Source: a virus | Direction: 5' to 3' (one strand) | Virus record (IMG/VR): IMGVR_UViG_3300023301_001182 | Location: 28,164 to 92,163 of that record | Length of the DNA: 64,000 nucleotides | Shown: in pieces, positions 60,122 to 64,000 of the stretch | Numbering within the stretch: position 1 is the first letter of the stretch | Layout: every line of letters starts with the position of its first letter | The notes under the pieces: model-generated | Told to the model about the DNA's origin: nothing | The model's input: the letters and a program-made list of their open reading frames with translations, nothing else | The model's database searches: none | Position numbers and translations under genes: made by a program

Positions 60122-61267
60122 ATGGAAGGAAATGATAACACACTTGGAATGGGTTTATTTGATAGTGCAGATGACTTTGAAATTAACTATAATCCAGATG
60201 AAATAGATTATGAAGAGTCTATTGGAGAAGAAGAAGAAAACTTAGAAGGTAATCCTATAGAAGAAGAAGGTGAGCCTGAAGAAACAGAAACAGAAAAGCT
60301 CGATGAGGATGGAAATCCAGAGGAAGTAGTTGAGGACGAAGATCAAACAGAAGAGGGTGAAGAAGCCACTGATGAAGATAGTTCTCCCAACATTTATTCT
60401 TCCTTTGCATCAGTTCTTAGTGAGCAAGGTTTGTTGCCCTCTCTAGATCTTCTTGGAGATAAAAAAATAACAAATGCTGAAGAATTATCAGAAGCATTTA
60501 AATCTGAAATTGATGGTCAAGTTAGACAAAATTTGATTGATAAAATAGGAGAGCAAGGATGGGACGCCTTAGAGAAAGGAATAAGTCTATCTGAGTATCA
60601 ACAATATCAAGATAATGTTAATACATTAGATGGAATAGATGATGAATCACTGTCCTCAGATATTGAATTAAGTAAAAAAATTATATACCAAGATTACATT
60701 GGACAAGGTATTGATGAATCAAGAGCAATGAGACTTTTGAAAAAATCAATTGATGCTGGTGAAGACGTTCTTTTAGAAGATGCTAAAGAGTCTTTAGATA
60801 GTTTAAGAGTTATTGAAGGTAAGAGATTAGATAAATTAACAGTTGAAAGGCAAGCTAACCAACAGGCTCAGGTTGCAGAACAAGAAAAGATTGATAATGA
60901 TTTAAAAAATTCTATCTATAATACTGCTGAGATAATTAAAGGTGTAAAATTAAACAAAACAATACAGGATAAGATATACAATAGTATTACCAAGGTTGTT
61001 GGAAAAAATGAGAATGGAATCATGGAAAACCAACTAATGAAAGATAGGAGAACAAATCCTGTTGACTTTGATACTAAGTTATATTATCTATATGAGATGA
61101 CGAAAGGTTTTTCAGATTTCTCTAAGATTACAAGTAAGTCAGAAAGCTCTGCAGTAAGTAAGTTAGAGAAACAATTAAGAAAAACTAAGTTTGAAGGGTC
61201 TGGAACTCCAGCTTTTTTAAGTGATCCAGATAGTTATGGTGGTATAGGTTCTGAAATTGTATTTTAA
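60122..61267 (+). CDS. Probable scaffolding protein
   Basis: 381 residues. The first 90 residues are extremely acidic with repeated Glu and Gly-Glu (GEPEETETEKLDEDGNPEEV), the centre is helical, and there is a coiled coil with TVERQANQQAQVAEQEKIDNDL. The end is basic (KLEKQLRKTKF). The place right before the capsid gene and this composition are typical of scaffold or head-assembly proteins. It has its own promoter. Confidence 0.75.
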   Translation: MEGNDNTLGMGLFDSADDFEINYNPDEIDYEESIGEEEENLEGNPIEEEGEPEETETEKLDEDGNPEEVVEDEDQTEEGEEATDEDSSPNIYSSFASVLSEQGLLPSLDLLGDKKITNAEELSEAFKSEIDGQVRQNLIDKIGEQGWDALEKGISLSEYQQYQDNVNTLDGIDDESLSSDIELSKKIIYQDYIGQGIDESRAMRLLKKSIDAGEDVLLEDAKESLDSLRVIEGKRLDKLTVERQANQQAQVAEQEKIDNDLKNSIYNTAEIIKGVKLNKTIQDKIYNSITKVVGKNENGIMENQLMKDRRTNPVDFDTKLYYLYEMTKGFSDFSKITSKSESSAVSKLEKQLRKTKFEGSGTPAFLSDPDSYGGIGSEIVF

Positions 61268-61322
61268 AAAATAAGTAAATAAGTAAATAAATAAAAATTA
61301 ATTAATTAAAAAAGTTTAAAAG

Positions 61323-62831
61323 ATGAGTTTAAGTAAATTCGTGATGACCCGTGGAAAAAGTTGGTCAGGCCTAACACTAAAGAATCACATTGGTGCAATT
61401 TTTGGTTCACAGCCACAATTAGTATCACCCCTTACAACTGTACTTTTACAAAATTCTGGAATGAAAAACCTAGACACTACTCTCTCACTTTTTCCTGAGA
61501 AAGTTCTAGAAACTTCTGATGATTTTGTATGGAAAGTAGTAGGGAGTGATGAACGTAATATTCCTTTAGTGGAAGCACGTTATAATGGAGCTGTAGTGCT
61601 AGATAGTGACACTGGTATTGGTGCTGCAAGAACACGCATCGAATTAGTATTTGGTGAACAATATTTTAGTCAAGTACACGTTATCGTTGGAGCTCGACCT
61701 GATATTTATCAATTTAGATTGATATCTGATGGGGAAGAAGAAAGTGGTAATTTTGTGTATCAAGCAGAAATATTTGGTGGACAAGAAACATTAGCTGGAG
61801 TACCAGGTGATGAATTACTTGCAGGAAATAGATTTAGTATAGAATCTGCATACGTTGAAGACGAACTGTCTACTCGTGGTGCTGATATTCAATTCACTTC
61901 ACCTTATTTGATGAGAAACTCTGTTTCTACATTAAGAATGGAACATAAAGTTTCAGGTGCTATGATTGATGTAAAAGTAAAACCTGTTTATTTCGCTGGT
62001 ATTGAAACCAGAGATCCAAACTCAGGTAAAGTACATAAATCTGTTACATGGATGCAAGAGGTATACTGGCAATTTGAGAAATCACTTTCTCGTATTAAAG
62101 CTAGAACTCTTATGTTTGGTAGAACAAACAGAGATGAAAATGGAAGATTCTTAAACAAAGGAAATTCTAATATTGAGATTAAAGCTGGTTCTGGAATTAG
62201 AGAGCAAATGGAAGTTAGTAATACTACTACTTACAATAAATTCTCTATCCGTATCCTAGAAGATTTACTATCTGAATTAGTAGAAGGTAAATTAGATTTC
62301 ACAGAACGTAAATTTATGTTACGTACAGGTGAGAGAGGTGCAGCTCAGTTCTCTAGAGCAGTAACTGCTGAAGCATCTGGATGGTTAAATATTGGATTTG
62401 ATAATACTGGTACACAAGCTATCACTAAAGTATCATCTAAATTTAATTCCAATGCATATTCTGCAGGATTCCAATTCACAGAATGGACCGCTCCGAATAA
62501 CATTCATGTAATGTTAGAGGTAGATCCAATGTATGATGATAAAGTAAGAAACAAAATTCTTCACCCAGATGGTGGTGTAGCTGAGTCTTATAGATATGAT
62601 ATCTTATATATCGGTTCAATGGAAGAACCTAATATCCAAAAAATTAAAGTACGTGGTGACGATGAACTACGTGGTTATAAAGCTGGTATTAGAGATCCAT
62701 TTAGTGGACGTAGAGGTGGAATTATGCAACATATGGAAGATTCTGCTATCATGAGTGCCATGTGTGGTACTGGTGCAATGCTGAAAGACCCTTCTAGAAC
62801 TGCAACATTAAAACCTGCAATATTAGAATAA
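61323..62831 (+). CDS. Major capsid protein
   Basis: 502 residues. MSLSKFVMTRGKSWSGLTLKNHIG and the segments WMQEVYWQFEKSLSRIKARTLMFGRT and RTGERGAAQFSRAVTAEASGWL match the HK97-fold capsid proteins of crAss-like phages. The N-terminus is not a separate delta domain, in agreement with the separate scaffold gene. Base composition is less AT-rich than average, as in other highly expressed genes. A terminator follows. Confidence 0.92.
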   Translation: MSLSKFVMTRGKSWSGLTLKNHIGAIFGSQPQLVSPLTTVLLQNSGMKNLDTTLSLFPEKVLETSDDFVWKVVGSDERNIPLVEARYNGAVVLDSDTGIGAARTRIELVFGEQYFSQVHVIVGARPDIYQFRLISDGEEESGNFVYQAEIFGGQETLAGVPGDELLAGNRFSIESAYVEDELSTRGADIQFTSPYLMRNSVSTLRMEHKVSGAMIDVKVKPVYFAGIETRDPNSGKVHKSVTWMQEVYWQFEKSLSRIKARTLMFGRTNRDENGRFLNKGNSNIEIKAGSGIREQMEVSNTTTYNKFSIRILEDLLSELVEGKLDFTERKFMLRTGERGAAQFSRAVTAEASGWLNIGFDNTGTQAITKVSSKFNSNAYSAGFQFTEWTAPNNIHVMLEVDPMYDDKVRNKILHPDGGVAESYRYDILYIGSMEEPNIQKIKVRGDDELRGYKAGIRDPFSGRRGGIMQHMEDSAIMSAMCGTGAMLKDPSRTATLKPAILE

Positions 62832-62856
62832 TCTAATAAGGTAATAAAAAGTTTCA

Positions 62857-62890
62857 AAGGGTGTACTTAATTAAACACCCTTTATTTTTA
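62857..62890 (+). terminator. Intrinsic terminator after the capsid gene
   Basis: AAAGGGTGT...ACACCCTTT, a perfect 9-bp stem with a 10-nt loop, followed by ATTTTTA. It lies 26 nt after the capsid stop and likely limits readthrough, giving high capsid mRNA relative to downstream genes. Confidence 0.8.
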
Positions 62891-62915
62891 CGTTTAATTT
62901 AAGGGAGAACATATT

Positions 62916-63782
62916 ATGGAAACAAAGGAAGTAAAAAGTAAAAGTAATTTTACACTACCAAATGATATAGTAGTAGTAAAGTTTATTAAAAGAAAAAGAG
63001 GAATGGCATCACACGTAGATGAGAATCACGTAATATCAGGTGGTATGTTGTCAGGCTCTAAAAAGAAATTTTGTGCACCGTTAACACGTAGTAATACAAT
63101 TGCTAACGTATTAACTAAAGATGAAAAAGAGTATCTAGAGGCAGAAACAGGTCTTAACCTATCTGTCTATGGTGATTTTTGGACAACTTTTTATGTATCA
63201 TTATGGAAAGATGATGCTAATAATAGATTTGATATGGCTGATCCTATGGATTTCATTTCAATTAGATTGTTAGAATCTCTTAAAAATGACATTGCACCAA
63301 GTTGGAATGAAAGAAATAAAAAACAAAGTTATCAATTCGTTATTACTAGAACTGATGAAGAGTTCAAAGAAAAGAAAGCTAAGTTAGATACTAAGAAACA
63401 AGCTTTCAAAACTTATGGTAAAATTGAAGATGATAAAGAGAAATTAATTGGTATTCTTAAACTATTAACAAATCAACCTTTCTCTAGTGATTCAACACTA
63501 AGTTGGATACAAGGTAAAGTTGAAGAATATTTAGATACAATGCCATCAGCATTCTTAGCTATTATAGATGATCCATCGTTTGATACGAAAGTATTAATTA
63601 ATAAAGGCGTAGATAATGGTGCAATTGTTAAGAATAGTAATAAGTATAGTACTATTGATGGGTTGGATCTATGTGAAAATGGAAGTATACCATCATTTGA
63701 TAATGCTGTAAAGTATTTAGATAATGTAAAGAATCAAGAAGTTAGGCATCTTATTGAAGCAAGGATTAATAATAGTAAATAA
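62916..63782 (+). CDS. Conserved head-associated protein downstream of the capsid gene
   Basis: 288 residues. VVVKFIKRKRGMASHVDENHVISGGM at the N-terminus, then FWTTFYVSLWKDDANNRFDMADPMDFISIRLL. A protein like this follows the capsid gene in many crAss-like phages, so a head or neck role is likely, but the exact place in the virion cannot be read from the sequence. The preceding AAGGGAG at 62900 is a purine-rich, possible ribosome-binding site. Confidence 0.65.
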   Translation: METKEVKSKSNFTLPNDIVVVKFIKRKRGMASHVDENHVISGGMLSGSKKKFCAPLTRSNTIANVLTKDEKEYLEAETGLNLSVYGDFWTTFYVSLWKDDANNRFDMADPMDFISIRLLESLKNDIAPSWNERNKKQSYQFVITRTDEEFKEKKAKLDTKKQAFKTYGKIEDDKEKLIGILKLLTNQPFSSDSTLSWIQGKVEEYLDTMPSAFLAIIDDPSFDTKVLINKGVDNGAIVKNSNKYSTIDGLDLCENGSIPSFDNAVKYLDNVKNQEVRHLIEARINNSK

Positions 63783-63784
63783 TT

Positions 63785-64000
63785 ATGACTACTAAGGAAC
63801 TGAGCAATGAGTTTGATATTTTATACAATAGTATTGCAACTAATGCAGCACCAGGTATAGACCTATATGAGAAGTCAGTTTATCTAACTAAAGCTCAATT
63901 AGAAATTGTAAAGAATTATTTTAATCCTAAAGGTAATAAATACCAAACGGGGTTTGAAGGAAGTACAAAGAGAAGAAATGATTTAAATGAATTAATTAAA
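63785..64000 (+). CDS. Structural protein (head-tail region), 3'-truncated by the window
   Basis: ATG at 63785; 72 codons are open to the window end. It begins MTTKELSNEFDILYNSIATN and continues APGIDLYEKSVYLTKAQLEI and STKRRNDLNELI, a start shared by many Bacteroidota phage proteins that lie after the capsid gene and probably form part of the neck. 2 nt after the previous stop. Confidence 0.65.
   Translation, partial: MTTKELSNEFDILYNSIATNAAPGIDLYEKSVYLTKAQLEIVKNYFNPKGNKYQTGFEGSTKRRNDLNELIK

Noticed and set aside
1-64000. Genome-wide stop-codon reassignment, as known from some crAss-like phages
   Set aside because: All large late genes are open in the standard code, and TAA, TAG and TGA all end genes with sensible overlaps; the single in-frame TGA at 46017 is better seen as a mutation.

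Overview
The window looks like about two thirds of the genome of a crAss-like phage (Crassvirales) infecting a Bacteroidota host. The basis is the strongly AT-rich composition, the three-block layout, the gene set (terminase, portal, acidic scaffold and capsid in that order; family B polymerase, DnaB-like helicase, DnaG-like primase, UDG-like protein, SF2 helicase, RecA-like ATPase) and promoters of the Bacteroidota type (TAnnTTTG, sometimes with an upstream TTG). All family names are my reading of motifs; no database search was possible.

Layout. (1) 1-7011, plus strand: the end of the virion module, with two very large proteins, the second carrying an HExxH metalloprotease motif. A bidirectional terminator at about 7050-7084 separates it from (2) 7094-47747, minus strand: replication, nucleotide metabolism, a peptide-ligase/amidotransferase cluster (18979-26073), polymerase, and many small proteins. 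The distal part (41.7-47.2 kb) is rich in structured RNA and includes a likely phage-encoded tmRNA (43931-44309). (3) 47843-64000, plus strand: tightly overlapping microprotein genes, a GroES-like and a GroEL-like protein, then TerL, portal, scaffold and major capsid protein, continuing beyond the window.

Mobile elements interrupt key genes. A class II ribonucleotide reductase is split by a 987-nt group I intron with an HNH endonuclease; the splice sites can be deduced and give an in-frame 875-residue protein. The DnaB-like helicase is broken inside its P-loop by 3.6 kb holding a group I intron with a GIY-YIG endonuclease plus five ORFs; its rejoining is unresolved. A third HNH gene lies between an orphan Met-Cys start and the rest of a class II glutamine amidotransferase. 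A fourth endonuclease (53.1-53.6 kb) is frameshifted.

Most noteworthy: the tmRNA; a pair of homologous structured RNAs with a covarying closing helix; a series of intergenic RNAs closed by 7-16 bp helices; a tandem array of small genes joined by identical 14-nt stop/start overlaps; the peptide-ligase cluster; and a UDG-like enzyme with Asp at the uracil-reading Asn position.
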